Assembly (NCBI RefSeq): GCF_001425165.1
Contig: NZ_LMDU01000013.1
Coordinates: 1 to 64,000, forward strand
DNA: 64,000 nt
Source of the DNA: Pelomonas sp. Root405
Lineage (GTDB): Bacteria > Pseudomonadota > Gammaproteobacteria > Burkholderiales > Burkholderiaceae_C
Reading direction: 5' to 3'
In this document: positions 16,351-25,692 of the stretch, piece by piece
Numbering within the stretch: position 1 is the first letter of the stretch
Layout of the letters: each line of letters starts with the position of its first letter
Notes under the pieces: model-generated
The model's database searches: none
What the model saw: only the letters and a program-made list of their open reading frames with translations
Told to the model about the DNA's origin: nothing
Position numbers and translations under genes: made by a program

Positions 16351-18540
16351 ATGAAACGCCTCGTTCTCCTCACCCTGCTGGTCGTCGCCCAGACGGTCTG
16401 TGCCCAGACCGCTTCCCGCCCCAAGATCGGTGTCGTCCTCTCCGGCGGCGGTGCACGCGGCCTGGCACACATCGGCGTGCTGCGCGTGCTGGAGGAGCTG
16501 CAGGTGCCGGTGGACCTCATCGTCGGCACCAGCATGGGCGCGGTCGTCGGCGGCGCCTATGCTGCCGGGCGCAGCGTGGACGAGCTGGAAGCCCTGGTGA
16601 AGCGCGCCGACTGGAACGCCATCCTGACGGACCGCCCGGCTCGCGACCGCCTGTCGATCCGCCGCCGCGAGGACGACGAGCGCCTGCCCTCGCGCATCGA
16701 GTTCGGCTTCGACCTGCAGCGCGGCGCCATGCTGCCCGGTGGCGCCGCCGGCAACGGCCAGCTGGAGGCCACGCTGTCATCGCTGCTGCCGGCTGCCATG
16801 GCTGAGGCGCCGCTGCGCAAGCTGCCCATCCCGTTTCGCGCCGTCGCGACCGACCTGTTGTCGGGCGCCATGCTGGACCAGGCCGACACGCCGCTGTTCC
16901 TCGCGCTGCGCGCCTCCATGGCCGTGCCCGGCGTGTTCGCGCCGCTGCGCGTCAACGGCCGGCCGCTGGTTGACGGCGGCCTGGTGCGCAACCTGCCGGT
17001 GGACATCGCGCGTCATCTCGGCGCGGACATCATCATTGCCGTCAACGTCGGCACGCCGCTACTTGAAGACCGCGAGATCAGCAGCGCCGTGACCGTCGCC
17101 AACCAAATGCTGCAGATCCTGACCGAGCAGAACGTGCAGCGCTCTTTGCGCGAGCTGCAGCCGCAGGACATCGTCATCGATCCCGACCTGCACGGCATGG
17201 GCTTCATGGACTTCTCGCGCGCCGACGAGGCCATGGCCACCGGCCGGCGCGCGGCACTGGCCGCAGGTGCGCGCCTGGCAGCACTGGCCGCGACGGTCGA
17301 CCACGCCGCCATCCAGGTCCGCCGCCTGGCACCGCCGGAATCCGAACTGCCCACCCTGCCCCTGGCCGAGCTGACGATCAGCGGTACCCATCGCCTCAAC
17401 GCCGCAGCGCTGCTGGCCGAGCTGGCCCTGCCGCCCGGCACGCCGGTGAGCCGCGCCGACCTGAGCCGTGCCGTCGAGCAACTCGACGGCACCGGCGACC
17501 TCGACCGCATCGAGCTGCGCTTCCAGGACCGTGACGGCCAGCGCGACGTGGAGCTGCGTGTCACCGAGGCCCCATGGGCTTCCAGCCGCGTGCGCCTCGG
17601 CCTGGAGCTCTACAGCAACTTTGCCGACGCCAGCAGCTATTCGCTCGTCGGCATGCATGTGGCGAACTGGCTCAACCCCTGGGGTGCCGAACTGCGCAGC
17701 GTCGCCCGCATCGGCTCGGCGCGGGGGTTGAACACCGAGTTCTACCAACCGCTCGGCCCCGGCTCGCGCTGGTTCGCCAGCGCCAAGCTCAGCCACGCCG
17801 CGGGCGCCAGCGATCTCTTCGACCAAGGCCAACGCGCGCTGCGCCTGTCCAGCAGCCTGACCAGCGCCCAGCTCGAACTCGGCCACCGCATTGCGGGCCT
17901 GGGCGACATGCGCTTCGGGATCGGCCGGCTGCGGGCCGACGACGAGGTCGTGCTGCCGGTCATTCCGGGCGGCAGCCGGCGCACGCAGACCTACGGCCAG
18001 CAATATGTGGAGCTGCATACCGACACGCTGGACTCGCTGGCCTTCCCGAGCCGCGGCCAGTGGACGACGGCGCGCATCGAGTGGCTGCATCCGCGCGGCG
18101 AGTCCAGCGTCATCAACGCCTCGCTGCTGGGGCTGACGGCCTTTCGGCTGGGCGAATGGGCTGGCCAGCTTTACGGCGAATTCGCGCATGCCGAGCGCGG
18201 CCAGGCGCGATCGCTGGGCGGCTATCTGCGCCTGTCGGGCACACCCGACCGCTCGCTGGTGGGCGAGAACATGCTGCTGGCCCGCGTCGTCATGGCACGG
18301 CGCATCGGCGAGATGCCCGTCGGCCTCGGCGGTGCGGTGCGGGTCGGCTTTTCGCTGGAGACCGGCGCGGTGGGCGAAGGCGCTGGGCTCAAGCTGGCCA
18401 ACCTGCCGCGCAGCGGCTGGCAGCAGGCGGTCAGCGGCTTCCTCAGCGTGGACACGCGGTTCGGGCCGTTCTACCTGGCGCTCGGCGCGACGCGACGCGG
18501 CGAGACGGCGGCCTATCTGCTGCTGGGGCCGAGCTGGTAG
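16351..18540 (+). CDS. PlpD-like type Vd autotransporter, patatin phospholipase
   Basis: A 729-residue protein with the complete type Vd layout. After a signal peptide ([19 protein letters not shown]) the patatin domain carries the oxyanion loop [12 protein letters not shown], nucleophile Ser61 in GTSMG and Asp208 in VDGGLVRN. A single POTRA-like domain follows at about 345-420 ([20 protein letters not shown]). A 16-strand-type Omp85 barrel runs to the end and finishes in an aromatic beta-signal (YLLLGPSW). Family members are outer-membrane secreted phospholipases that thread the passenger through their own barrel. The size matches PlpD. The gene is divergent from ispF and 72 bp upstream of the BLUF gene. 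Confidence 0.9.
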   Translation: MKRLVLLTLLVVAQTVCAQTASRPKIGVVLSGGGARGLAHIGVLRVLEELQVPVDLIVGTSMGAVVGGAYAAGRSVDELEALVKRADWNAILTDRPARDRLSIRRREDDERLPSRIEFGFDLQRGAMLPGGAAGNGQLEATLSSLLPAAMAEAPLRKLPIPFRAVATDLLSGAMLDQADTPLFLALRASMAVPGVFAPLRVNGRPLVDGGLVRNLPVDIARHLGADIIIAVNVGTPLLEDREISSAVTVANQMLQILTEQNVQRSLRELQPQDIVIDPDLHGMGFMDFSRADEAMATGRRAALAAGARLAALAATVDHAAIQVRRLAPPESELPTLPLAELTISGTHRLNAAALLAELALPPGTPVSRADLSRAVEQLDGTGDLDRIELRFQDRDGQRDVELRVTEAPWASSRVRLGLELYSNFADASSYSLVGMHVANWLNPWGAELRSVARIGSARGLNTEFYQPLGPGSRWFASAKLSHAAGASDLFDQGQRALRLSSSLTSAQLELGHRIAGLGDMRFGIGRLRADDEVVLPVIPGGSRRTQTYGQQYVELHTDTLDSLAFPSRGQWTTARIEWLHPRGESSVINASLLGLTAFRLGEWAGQLYGEFAHAERGQARSLGGYLRLSGTPDRSLVGENMLLARVVMARRIGEMPVGLGGAVRVGFSLETGAVGEGAGLKLANLPRSGWQQAVSGFLSVDTRFGPFYLALGATRRGETAAYLLLGPSW

Positions 18541-18612
18541 CGGCCATCTAGGGTCATTCGGCAAGGGCGGGCGCGCCGCTTGCCCCATGCGCAGGTTTGA
18601 CGAGGACCGCAC

Positions 18613-19041
18613 TTGGCACCACCCCCACTCCACCGCCTGCTCTACGTGAGCCGCGCCCACATCGACCCCTGCGGTGAGGAGCCGCGCCGCATCCTCGACG
18701 TGGCCACCGCACGCAATGCCAGCATGGGGGTGACCGGCCTGCTGTGCTTCTCGGGCGACCACTTCGCGCAGATCCTCGAAGGATCGACGGCGGCGCTGGC
18801 AGCGCTGATGTCGGCAATCCGTACCGACGCCCGCCACCACATGCTGCGCGAATGGCAGCCCCGCGAAGCGGCCGACGGCCGCCGCCTGTTCCCGGCCTGG
18901 GCGATGGGCTATACCCATGATGACCGCCTTGACCGGGCGATGACGCAAATGGTTCTGGAGGACCACGACATCCCGCTGGACATGGTGGCCGAAGTACTGT
19001 TCGCCGGCCTGGAGCTGTACCAGGCACACCCGGCGGCCTAG
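18613..19041 (+). CDS. BLUF-domain blue-light sensor
   Basis: A 142-residue stand-alone BLUF protein that should bind flavin and answer blue light. The photoactive residues are Tyr11 (HRLLYVSRA), Asn35 (TARNASMGVTGLL) and Gln53 (DHFAQILEG), with the same spacing as AppA (21, 45, 63). Trp96 and Met98 (FPAWAMG) sit on the strand that reports the signal. The only usable start is a TTG with GAGG about five bases upstream; the next GTG would delete Tyr11, and a stop lies 15 bases before the TTG. The stop overlaps the kinase GTG by one base, so the two are coupled. A cytoplasmic light input for this kinase is inferred from position. Confidence 0.92.
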   Translation: MAPPPLHRLLYVSRAHIDPCGEEPRRILDVATARNASMGVTGLLCFSGDHFAQILEGSTAALAALMSAIRTDARHHMLREWQPREAADGRRLFPAWAMGYTHDDRLDRAMTQMVLEDHDIPLDMVAEVLFAGLELYQAHPAA

Positions 19042-20087
19042 TGCCTTTCACGATGGCCGGCCCCGTCGCCCACCCACCACCGGACGAAGCCGGCTGGCTT
19101 GCGGCGCTTCCCGAGGCGGTGCTGGTTGTGTGCGACGAGGTCGTGGCCTACGCCAACCCGGCCGCGCGCGTGCTGTTCGATCCGTCGTCGCGCACTGCCC
19201 TGCTGGGCGAACGGCTGACGCGGCTGCTGCCGAACGACGGCACCGCCACGGCGGTGAGGCTCGACGGCAGCAGCTTCGCCGCGACCACGCTGTCCGCGCC
19301 GACCCACCTCGCTGGCCGACCCGCGCGGCTGCACGTGGTGCGCGACATGGAGACCGAAGCGGCGCTGCGCGAGGGGCTTGACCAGACGCGCATCGATCTG
19401 CTGGCCTTGTCGGGCCGCTTCATCCACCTGGGCGAGCAGGAACGCCGCCACATTGCGCGGGAGCTGCACGACGAGATCGGCCAATGCCTGAGCGCCATCC
19501 GTGTGCAGTTCGCCAAGCTGCAGCGGCGGACCGACTCACCCGAGTCGCTGGCACTGATCGACAGTGCAGCGGGCATGACCGAAAGGACGCTGGCGCGCGT
19601 GCGCAACCTGTCGCTGCAGTTGCATCCGCCCCAGTTGGACACCCTGGGGCTGGCTGCGGCGCTGCGCTGGCATGTCGACCAGCAGCGCGACCTGCACGAT
19701 CTGGACATCCGCCTGCAGGTCGGGCGCCTGGCCGAGCCGCTGCCACCGGACCTGGGCATCGCGGTCTATCGCATCGTGCAGGAGTCGCTGTCCAACGCGC
19801 TGCACCATGCCGCAGCCGCGCAGGTGACGGTGCGGCTCGGCATGCAGGACGGCGCGCTCGAACTGGAAGTTAGCGACGATGGCCGGGGTTTCGATGCAGG
19901 CGATCTGTGCGGCCGGATTTACAGCCTCCCCACGCTCGGACTGCTTAGCATGACGCAACGCGCTTCGCTTCACGGTGGCGAATTGCATGTGACATCCGCA
20001 CCAGGACAGGGCACGCAGATTGCCCTACGGCTTCCCGTCCCGGAAAACGGCAAGCATGACGAAGCAGCGAGTGATATTGGCCGATGA
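19041..20087 (+). CDS. soluble NarX-type histidine kinase with PAS-like domain
   Basis: About 348 residues from the GTG; the ATG four codons later is an alternative start. The N-terminal 15-105 looks like a small PAS fold (LPEAVLVVCDEVVAYANPAARVLF). A helical linker leads to a HisKA_3 dimerisation domain with His143 in RHIARELHDEIGQCLSAIR. The HATPase_c domain is seen in IVQESLSNALHHA, VSDDGRGFD and the C-terminal GTQIALRLPV. There is no transmembrane segment, so it works in the cytoplasm, in reach of the BLUF protein. It overlaps the BLUF stop codon and the NarL-type gene start. Confidence 0.9.
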   Translation: MPFTMAGPVAHPPPDEAGWLAALPEAVLVVCDEVVAYANPAARVLFDPSSRTALLGERLTRLLPNDGTATAVRLDGSSFAATTLSAPTHLAGRPARLHVVRDMETEAALREGLDQTRIDLLALSGRFIHLGEQERRHIARELHDEIGQCLSAIRVQFAKLQRRTDSPESLALIDSAAGMTERTLARVRNLSLQLHPPQLDTLGLAAALRWHVDQQRDLHDLDIRLQVGRLAEPLPPDLGIAVYRIVQESLSNALHHAAAAQVTVRLGMQDGALELEVSDDGRGFDAGDLCGRIYSLPTLGLLSMTQRASLHGGELHVTSAPGQGTQIALRLPVPENGKHDEAASDIGR

Positions 20088-20721
20088 CCATTCGCTGGTG
20101 AGGGCGGGCATCCGCTCGCTGATCGACGAACTGCCCGACCACCACGTCGTCGCGGAAGCGGAAGACGGCGAGCAGGCGGTAGAAATGGTCGGCCGCGACC
20201 GGCCGGACGTGCTGGTGCTCGACATCCACATGCCCAAACTCGACGGCATCCGGGCGCTGCCGCTGGTCAAGCAGGCCAGCCCGGCGACGCGGGTGTTGAT
20301 GCTGTCCATGTATGACAGCGCCGACTTCATCATGCAGGCCCTGCGTGCGGGGGCCGACGGCTACCTGCTCAAGGATGCCGCCGCCATGGAACTGACGCTG
20401 GCGCTGCAGGCGCTCAAGGCCGGACGCTGCTACCTGAGCCCGCAGATTGCGCACACCGTCGTGCAGCACGCCATCGCAGCGGCGCCCACGCTGCCCGAAC
20501 CGAACGCACCCAACCTGCCGCTGACGCCGCGCCAGATCGAGATCCTGACCCGCGTGGTGTCCGGCCACAGCATGAAAGAAATCGCCTACGAGCTGGCATT
20601 GAGCGTCAAGACGGTCGAGGCGCACCGCGCGCAGATCATGGACCGCCTGGGTGTGCGCAACCTGCCGCAACTGGTGCTGTTCGCCGTGCGTCGCGGCCTG
20701 GTGACCCCGGATCAACCCTGA
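20056..20721 (+). CDS. NarL/FixJ-family response regulator
   Basis: A 221-residue regulator. The receiver domain shows ILADDHSLVRAGIRSL, phospho-acceptor Asp56 in VLVLDIHMPKLDG, and Lys in YLLKDAA. The LuxR-type HTH reads LTPRQIEILTRVVSGHSMKEIAYEL, then LSVKTVEAHRAQIMDRLGV. It overlaps the kinase gene by 32 bp, a firm sign of a cognate pair. The ATG at 20056 gives a complete receiver; a frame 12 codons longer adds nothing recognisable. It probably controls transcription downstream of light or the PAS ligand. Confidence 0.93.
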   Translation: MTKQRVILADDHSLVRAGIRSLIDELPDHHVVAEAEDGEQAVEMVGRDRPDVLVLDIHMPKLDGIRALPLVKQASPATRVLMLSMYDSADFIMQALRAGADGYLLKDAAAMELTLALQALKAGRCYLSPQIAHTVVQHAIAAAPTLPEPNAPNLPLTPRQIEILTRVVSGHSMKEIAYELALSVKTVEAHRAQIMDRLGVRNLPQLVLFAVRRGLVTPDQP

Positions 20722-20891
20722 GCCGGCGGCGCCGCGACATGACGCTTGCCCGGGAGTCGTCAGGCTTTGGAGGGGGTGACCCCGGCACTGCCTGATGGAG
20801 GCCGGCCGCGTTCTGGCCGACAACACGGACATCCCGACAGGCTGCGCAACGAGGCGCCGCTGGTTCGGAGCGAACCGTAGCAGGAGCTTTC

Positions 20892-21422
20892 ATGTCCCAC
20901 CCCCCGGAGACCGCGATGGCGGTCTCTCCCCCTTTGACTTCAGCCGTGGCGGGCGCGGTAGCCCGGCGAGCCGGTTCGTGTGAATATCTGACGTTCCGCG
21001 TCGGCGCAGAGGAATACGCCATCGACATCCTGCGCGTGCAGGAGATTCGCGGCCACGGCAAGGTGACCCGCATCGCCCACGCGCCGGCCGCCGTCAAGGG
21101 CGTCATCAACCTGCGCGGCGTCATCGTGCCGGTGATCGACCTGCGCGTATGTCTGCAGGCCGCGTCGGACTACCGTGACGAAGACACCGTCACCATCGTG
21201 CTCGACCTCGGCACACGTGTCGTGGGCACGGTGGTCGACGCCGTCTCCGACGTGCTGTCCCTCGATGAAGCGGACATCCGCCCAGCCCCCGAACTCGGCC
21301 ACAGCGCCACCTCCGCCGCGCTGCTCGGCATCGCCACGCTGAACGAAGCCAGCGACGCCCGCCGCATGCTGGCCGTGTTGGACATCGAACGCCTGCTGGC
21401 CGACGCCGACGTCGGCCTTTGA
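20892..21422 (+). CDS. cheW: chemotaxis coupling protein CheW
   Basis: A 176-residue CheW that links receptors to CheA. After a 30-residue Pro/Ala-rich leader, the domain shows [23 protein letters not shown], the conserved [18 protein letters not shown] and [14 protein letters not shown]. It follows the NarL-type gene after 170 bp, so it probably has its own promoter. AGGAG lies 7 bases before the ATG. It is 20 bp before the chemoreceptor start. No cheA, cheY, cheR or cheB is in the window, so this receptor-coupler pair must plug into a chemosensory array encoded elsewhere. Confidence 0.93.
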   Translation: MSHPPETAMAVSPPLTSAVAGAVARRAGSCEYLTFRVGAEEYAIDILRVQEIRGHGKVTRIAHAPAAVKGVINLRGVIVPVIDLRVCLQAASDYRDEDTVTIVLDLGTRVVGTVVDAVSDVLSLDEADIRPAPELGHSATSAALLGIATLNEASDARRMLAVLDIERLLADADVGL

Positions 21423-21442
21423 ACCCGTTGCCAGAAAGTCAT

Positions 21443-23146
21443 ATGAACAACCTCAAGCTTTCATCCCGCCTGGCGCTGGGCTTCGGCCTGGTGCTGACGC
21501 TGCTGGCCATCGTTGCGACCATCGGCATCTCGCGCATGGCCCAGCTCAACAGTCAGTTGGAGGGCATCGTCAACGTCAACAACGCGGAATCCCGCCTGGC
21601 TGTCGCGATGCGCGTGGCCATCAACCAGGTCGCCACAGCCACCCGCAACATCGTCCTGCTCACCGACGAAGCCGCCATGAAGGCCGAGGCGGAGCGCCTG
21701 CAGAAGTCCCGCGCCGACTACGACGCCGCCGAACAGCAGCTCGGCAAGATGTTCAACGACCTTGCCGAGACCTCGACGGAAGAGAAGGCACTGTTCGCTC
21801 GCATCCGTGAGCTGAAAGAAACCGCGCGGCCGCTCATCAACAAGGTGCTGGAACTGGGCCTGGCCAACAAGGCCGAAGAGGCGACGCTGGCCCTGATGAA
21901 GGAGGCGCAGCCCGCGCAGAACGCCTGGTTGCTGGCGCTGGGCGAGCTGGCCAAGCTCGAGGATGACCTCAGCAAGAAGGCGGCTGCAGATGCTGAGGCG
22001 GGCTACGCCATCGGCCGCAGCTTGATGCTCGGCGCCAGCCTGGTCGCCCTGCTGGTCGGCATCGTCGCAGCCGTGGTGCTGACACGCAGCATCCTCAAGC
22101 AGCTCGGTGGCGAGCCGGCCTATGCGACCGACGTCGTCAGCCGCATTGCCGGCGGCGACCTGTCGGTGACGGTCGACGTCCAGGCCGGTGACACCACCAG
22201 CCTGCTCGCAGCCATGAAGCGCATGCAGGCCGCGCTGGTCGAGGTGGTGGACAACATCCGCAGCGGCTCGGACAGCATCGCCACCGGCTCGGGCCAGATC
22301 GCCACCGGCAATGCCGACCTGTCGCAGCGCACCGAGGAACAGGCCAGCAACCTGCAGCAGACGGCCGCGTCGATGGAGCAGCTGACCAGCACCGTGCGCA
22401 ACAACGCCGACGTGGCCCGCCAAGCCACCTCGCTGGCCAGCTCGGCCAGCACCGTGGCCGCCAAGGGCGGCGAGGTGGTGGGCAAGGTCGTGCACACCAT
22501 GGAAGAGATCAGCGCCTCCAGCAAACGCATCTCCGACATCATCGGCGTCATTGACGGCATCGCCTTCCAGACCAACATCCTGGCGCTGAACGCCGCGGTC
22601 GAGGCGGCACGCGCCGGTGAGCAGGGCCGCGGCTTTGCCGTCGTGGCCGGCGAGGTACGCACGCTGGCCTCGCGCAGCGCCGAAGCCGCCAAGGAGATCA
22701 AGTCGCTGATCGGCGCCAGCGTCGAGAAGGTGGAAAACGGCACCGGCCTGGTCGCCGAAGCCGGCCGCACCATGGACGACATCGTCGCCCAGGTACGCCG
22801 GGTCAACGACCTGATTGCCGAGATCAGCGCCGCGACCGTCGAGCAGACCAGCGGCATCGGCCAGATCAACGACGCCGTCACCCAGCTCGACCAGGTGACG
22901 CAGCAGAACGCGGCGCTGGTGGAAGAAAGCGCCGCCGCGGCGGACAGCCTGCGCACCCAGGCCGACCTGCTGGTCAAGGCCGTGGCGACCTTCAAGACGG
23001 CCGACATGGGCGGCCGGCCCCAGGCAGCCGCACCGGCTGCCCGGCCCGCGCCAGCCCGCAAAGCTCCGACGCCGGTCAGGGCCGCTGCCGCCCGCCCTGC
23101 CAAGGCCGCGGCGCTGGCCGATGGCGACGGCTGGGAAGAACTCTGA
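21443..23146 (+). CDS. methyl-accepting chemotaxis protein
   Basis: A 567-residue receptor. Transmembrane helix 1 is near residues 10-31 and helix 2 near 195-217, with a four-helix-bundle periplasmic sensor between (4HB_MCP type). HAMP follows, then a long coiled-coil signalling domain with the hairpin tip [20 protein letters not shown] and [18 protein letters not shown]. An Ala/Pro-rich flexible linker leads to the C-terminal GWEEL, which resembles the pentapeptide tether for CheR and CheB. The start [15 protein letters not shown] was chosen over an earlier frame that overlaps cheW. It forms a unit with cheW that ends in a strong terminator. Confidence 0.93.
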   Translation: MNNLKLSSRLALGFGLVLTLLAIVATIGISRMAQLNSQLEGIVNVNNAESRLAVAMRVAINQVATATRNIVLLTDEAAMKAEAERLQKSRADYDAAEQQLGKMFNDLAETSTEEKALFARIRELKETARPLINKVLELGLANKAEEATLALMKEAQPAQNAWLLALGELAKLEDDLSKKAAADAEAGYAIGRSLMLGASLVALLVGIVAAVVLTRSILKQLGGEPAYATDVVSRIAGGDLSVTVDVQAGDTTSLLAAMKRMQAALVEVVDNIRSGSDSIATGSGQIATGNADLSQRTEEQASNLQQTAASMEQLTSTVRNNADVARQATSLASSASTVAAKGGEVVGKVVHTMEEISASSKRISDIIGVIDGIAFQTNILALNAAVEAARAGEQGRGFAVVAGEVRTLASRSAEAAKEIKSLIGASVEKVENGTGLVAEAGRTMDDIVAQVRRVNDLIAEISAATVEQTSGIGQINDAVTQLDQVTQQNAALVEESAAAADSLRTQADLLVKAVATFKTADMGGRPQAAAPAARPAPARKAPTPVRAAAARPAKAAALADGDGWEEL

Positions 23147-23169
23147 TCGCTCGACGCGGTCAGCCCGAG

Positions 23170-23191
23170 CCCGCCGCAAGGCGGGTTTTTT
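23170..23191 (+). terminator. intrinsic terminator after the chemoreceptor gene
   Basis: CCCGCC, a GCAA tetraloop and GGCGGG form a perfect 6-bp stem followed by six T residues, 23 bp after the receptor stop. It ends the cheW-receptor transcript. The convergent ispD stop lies 4 bp beyond. Confidence 0.93.
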
Positions 23192-23194
23192 GCG

Positions 23195-23884
23195 TCAGCG
23201 TGGTGCGCCCAGCCAGAGCGCGGCCAGCGCGAAATCCTCCGGCCAGGTCACCTTGAAATTGGCCATCGAGGCGCGCACCAGTCGCGGCGCCAGGCCCAGC
23301 GCCTCGACGGCGCTGGCCTCGTCGGTCGCGGCGGCGCCTGTTCGCCTCAACGCCTTCTCGAGCAGACCGAGGCGGAACATCTGCGGCGTCTGCGCCGCCC
23401 ACTTGTCGCGGCGGTCGACGGTGGCAGCGACACGGGCGTCGGCGTCGCCGGCCTTCAGCGTGTCGGCCACCGGTTGAGCCAGCAGGCCGCCGACGGCGTC
23501 GTGTTCGCAGGCGTCGATCAGCGCATCGACCCACGCCGGCCGCAGCAGGCAGCGCGCCGCGTCATGCACCAGCACCCAATCCTCATCACCCGCGCCGCGA
23601 AGGCGCAGTTCGGCCAGGCCACCCAGCACGCTGTCGGCGCGGCTTGCGCCACCGACGCGGGCCGCCCAGCCGCCCCAGTCGGGCAGCGCGGCCTCGAAGG
23701 CGTCATCGTCGGGCGACAGCACCACCAACGTCTGCGCGATCCGCGGCACGGCTGCCAGCGCGGCCAGTGTGTGGGCAAGCATGGGCTGGCCGGCGATGTC
23801 GACGTACTGCTTGGGCATGCCGGCGCCGGAGCGCTCGCCAATGCCGGCGGCGGGGACAAGGGCGAAGAAGCGGGCTGGGCTCAT
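23195..23884 (-). CDS. ispD: 2-C-methyl-D-erythritol 4-phosphate cytidylyltransferase
   Basis: A 229-residue enzyme of the non-mevalonate isoprenoid pathway, transferring CMP to methylerythritol phosphate. It shows ALVPAAGIGERSGAGMPKQY (the nucleotide-binding loop), LVHDAARCLLRP, QPVADTLK, and AQTPQMFRLGLLEKAL with TDEASAVEALG. The start MSPARFFALVPAAG follows family pattern; the much longer open frame is antisense to the radical SAM gene. It is divergent from the RlmN-like gene by 39 bp. Its usual partner ispF is not adjacent. Confidence 0.95.
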   Translation of the reverse strand: MSPARFFALVPAAGIGERSGAGMPKQYVDIAGQPMLAHTLAALAAVPRIAQTLVVLSPDDDAFEAALPDWGGWAARVGGASRADSVLGGLAELRLRGAGDEDWVLVHDAARCLLRPAWVDALIDACEHDAVGGLLAQPVADTLKAGDADARVAATVDRRDKWAAQTPQMFRLGLLEKALRRTGAAATDEASAVEALGLAPRLVRASMANFKVTWPEDFALAALWLGAPR

Positions 23885-23923
23885 GGCGGCATTCTCGGCG
23901 CGGCCGACCGACAATCGGTCTTC

Positions 23924-24961
23924 ATGCTGATCTCCGACCTCCGCCTGCGCCTGCGCACCCTCGGCGCCAACGCCGCCCATGAAAGCCGCGTGCTGCGCCA
24001 CTGGGTGCGCGCCCTGCCCATCGAAGGCGGCAAGCGGCCGCTGCAGGGCTGGTTGCCCAAGGCGGTCATGGCGGCGCTGCCGGGCCTGATGGCGGAGCTG
24101 GATGGCCTGCTGGCGTTGCGCAGCGAGCATGCCGGCGGCGACGGCCAGTCGGCGCGGCTGCTGCTGGGTCTGCACGATGGGCAGACGGTGGAGACGGTGC
24201 TGCTGCCGCGCGACGGCGTCTGCGTGTCCAGCCAGGTGGGCTGCGCGGTGGGCTGCCAGTTCTGCATGACGGGCGTGGACGGGCTGATACGCCAGGTCGG
24301 CAGCGCCGAGATCGTGGCGCAGGTGGTGCTGGCGCGGCGCAAGAACGCGAAGCTGCGCAAGGTCGTCTTCATGGGCATGGGCGAGCCGGCACACAACCTG
24401 GCCAATGTGCTGGACGCGATCACGCTGCTTGGTCAGGAGGGCGGCTTCGCGCACAAGCAACTGGTGTTCTCGACTGTCGGCGACGAGCGCGCCTTCGCCG
24501 CCCTGCATGCGGCCGAGGTCAAGCCGGCCTTGGCGCTGTCGCTGCATACCACGGACGCCGCCAAGCGCGAGCGCCTGCTGCCGCGGGCGCCGCGGCTGAC
24601 GCCCGAGCAACTGGTCGAGGCAGCGGACGCCTATTCGCGCGCCAGCGGCTACCCGACGCAGTACCAATGGACGCTTCTGGACGGCGTCAACGATGGGCCC
24701 GATGAGCTGGACGGTATTGCCCGGCTGCTCAAGGGCCGCTATGGCCTGTTGAACATGATCCCCTTCAACAGCGCGCCCGGCCTGCCCTTCACGCGGCCGA
24801 GCTGGGAGCGCGCCCGCGCCATCGCTGCCGAGTTGTGCAGCCGCGGCGTGCTGACCAAGCTGCGCGACTCGGCCGGCCAGGACGTGGAAGGCGGCTGCGG
24901 CCAGCTCCGCGCGCGGGAGGCGGTGGGTAGGCCGATGCGGGTGGTGAGGATTCACGCCTGA
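23924..24961 (+). CDS. RlmN/Cfr-family radical SAM methyltransferase, divergent paralogue
   Basis: A 345-residue radical SAM enzyme. The cluster-binding CxxxCxxC is Cys107, Cys111 and Cys114 (GCAVGCQFCMTG). The family signature VVFMGMGEPAHNLANVLDAI and ALSLHTTDAAKRERLLPRAP are present. The C-terminal Cys325 (DVEGGCGQLR) corresponds to the methyl-carrying cysteine of RlmN and Cfr. The first 80 residues do not show the N-terminal domain of housekeeping RlmN (the GxKPFRAxQLxxWI element), so this may be a second, specialised RNA methyltransferase rather than the A2503 enzyme. The start was chosen at MLISDLRLRL; the longer frame is antisense to ispD. Confidence 0.85.
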   Translation: MLISDLRLRLRTLGANAAHESRVLRHWVRALPIEGGKRPLQGWLPKAVMAALPGLMAELDGLLALRSEHAGGDGQSARLLLGLHDGQTVETVLLPRDGVCVSSQVGCAVGCQFCMTGVDGLIRQVGSAEIVAQVVLARRKNAKLRKVVFMGMGEPAHNLANVLDAITLLGQEGGFAHKQLVFSTVGDERAFAALHAAEVKPALALSLHTTDAAKRERLLPRAPRLTPEQLVEAADAYSRASGYPTQYQWTLLDGVNDGPDELDGIARLLKGRYGLLNMIPFNSAPGLPFTRPSWERARAIAAELCSRGVLTKLRDSAGQDVEGGCGQLRAREAVGRPMRVVRIHA

Positions 24962-25077
24962 TCAAGGGTTATCGACAGCCCGCCGCTGCGCGGTACGGTC
25001 GGTTCCAAACACAGAATGCCCCGACCGCCAGGACCCGCCCGGGCCGGTGAGAGAAGACATTCCGTTATGGAGGAGAC

Positions 25078-25677
25078 ATGACCCACATTCAAACGCTGGC
25101 TTCACGCGCGCGCAGTGCCACCGTGATCGCCGGCACCGCGCTGTGCCTTCAGGCCGCCGCAGCCCCGACCGTCAACAAGTTCGAACCGACCGCGCAACTG
25201 GGCGGTAGCGCGTTGCAACTCAACGGCAAGGGCACGCGCGTGCGTCTGGTCTTCAAGGCCTACGACATGGGCCTGTACACGACCAAGCGCGTCAGCACCG
25301 CAGCCGAGCTGTTTGCGCTGCCGGGCGCCAAGCGGCTGCAGTTCACCGCCCTGCGTGAACTGCCCGGCACCGACCTCGGCCGGCTCTTCCTGCGCGGCAT
25401 CAGCGACAACACGCCCGCCGCGCAGCTGACCCGCCACACCCTGTCCACCACGCGCTTGATCGAGATCTTCTCCGGCAAGCCCAAGCTTGTGGCCGGCGAC
25501 ACCTTTGCGATGGACTTCGTGCCCGGCAAGGGCACGCAGTTCTACATCCAGGGCCAACCCCAGGGCGAGCCGATTGGCGACGACGAGTTCTTCACGCTGG
25601 TGTTGCGCATCTGGTTTGGCGACTCACCGGCCGACACGCAGCTGCGTGCCGCGTTGCTCGAAGGCCCGACGACCTAG
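25078..25677 (+). CDS. chalcone isomerase-like exported protein
   Basis: A 199-residue protein with a signal peptide ending about residue 28 (AGTALCLQAAA). The mature part follows the bacterial chalcone-isomerase-like pattern: LQLNGKGTRVRLVFKAYDMGLYTTKRV, LRELPGTDLGRLFLRGI, FVPGKGTQFYIQGQPQGEPIGDDEFFTLVLRIWFGDSPAD. These proteins share the flavonoid isomerase fold but usually lack its activity, and their role in the periplasm is unknown. GGAGGA sits 5 bases before the ATG. It converges on the ParE gene. Confidence 0.85.
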   Translation: MTHIQTLASRARSATVIAGTALCLQAAAAPTVNKFEPTAQLGGSALQLNGKGTRVRLVFKAYDMGLYTTKRVSTAAELFALPGAKRLQFTALRELPGTDLGRLFLRGISDNTPAAQLTRHTLSTTRLIEIFSGKPKLVAGDTFAMDFVPGKGTQFYIQGQPQGEPIGDDEFFTLVLRIWFGDSPADTQLRAALLEGPTT

Positions 25678-25692
25678 AGGCGCATGTGAGAG

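Noticed and set aside
17059..19029. A 656-codon open frame on the minus strand across the patatin gene, and similar long antisense frames over relA, mfd, the lyase operon and the S9 genes
   Set aside because: High GC content leaves few stop codons, so such frames arise by chance. Their translations are rich in Arg, Ala, His and Gln with no family patterns, while the opposite strand encodes clear proteins.
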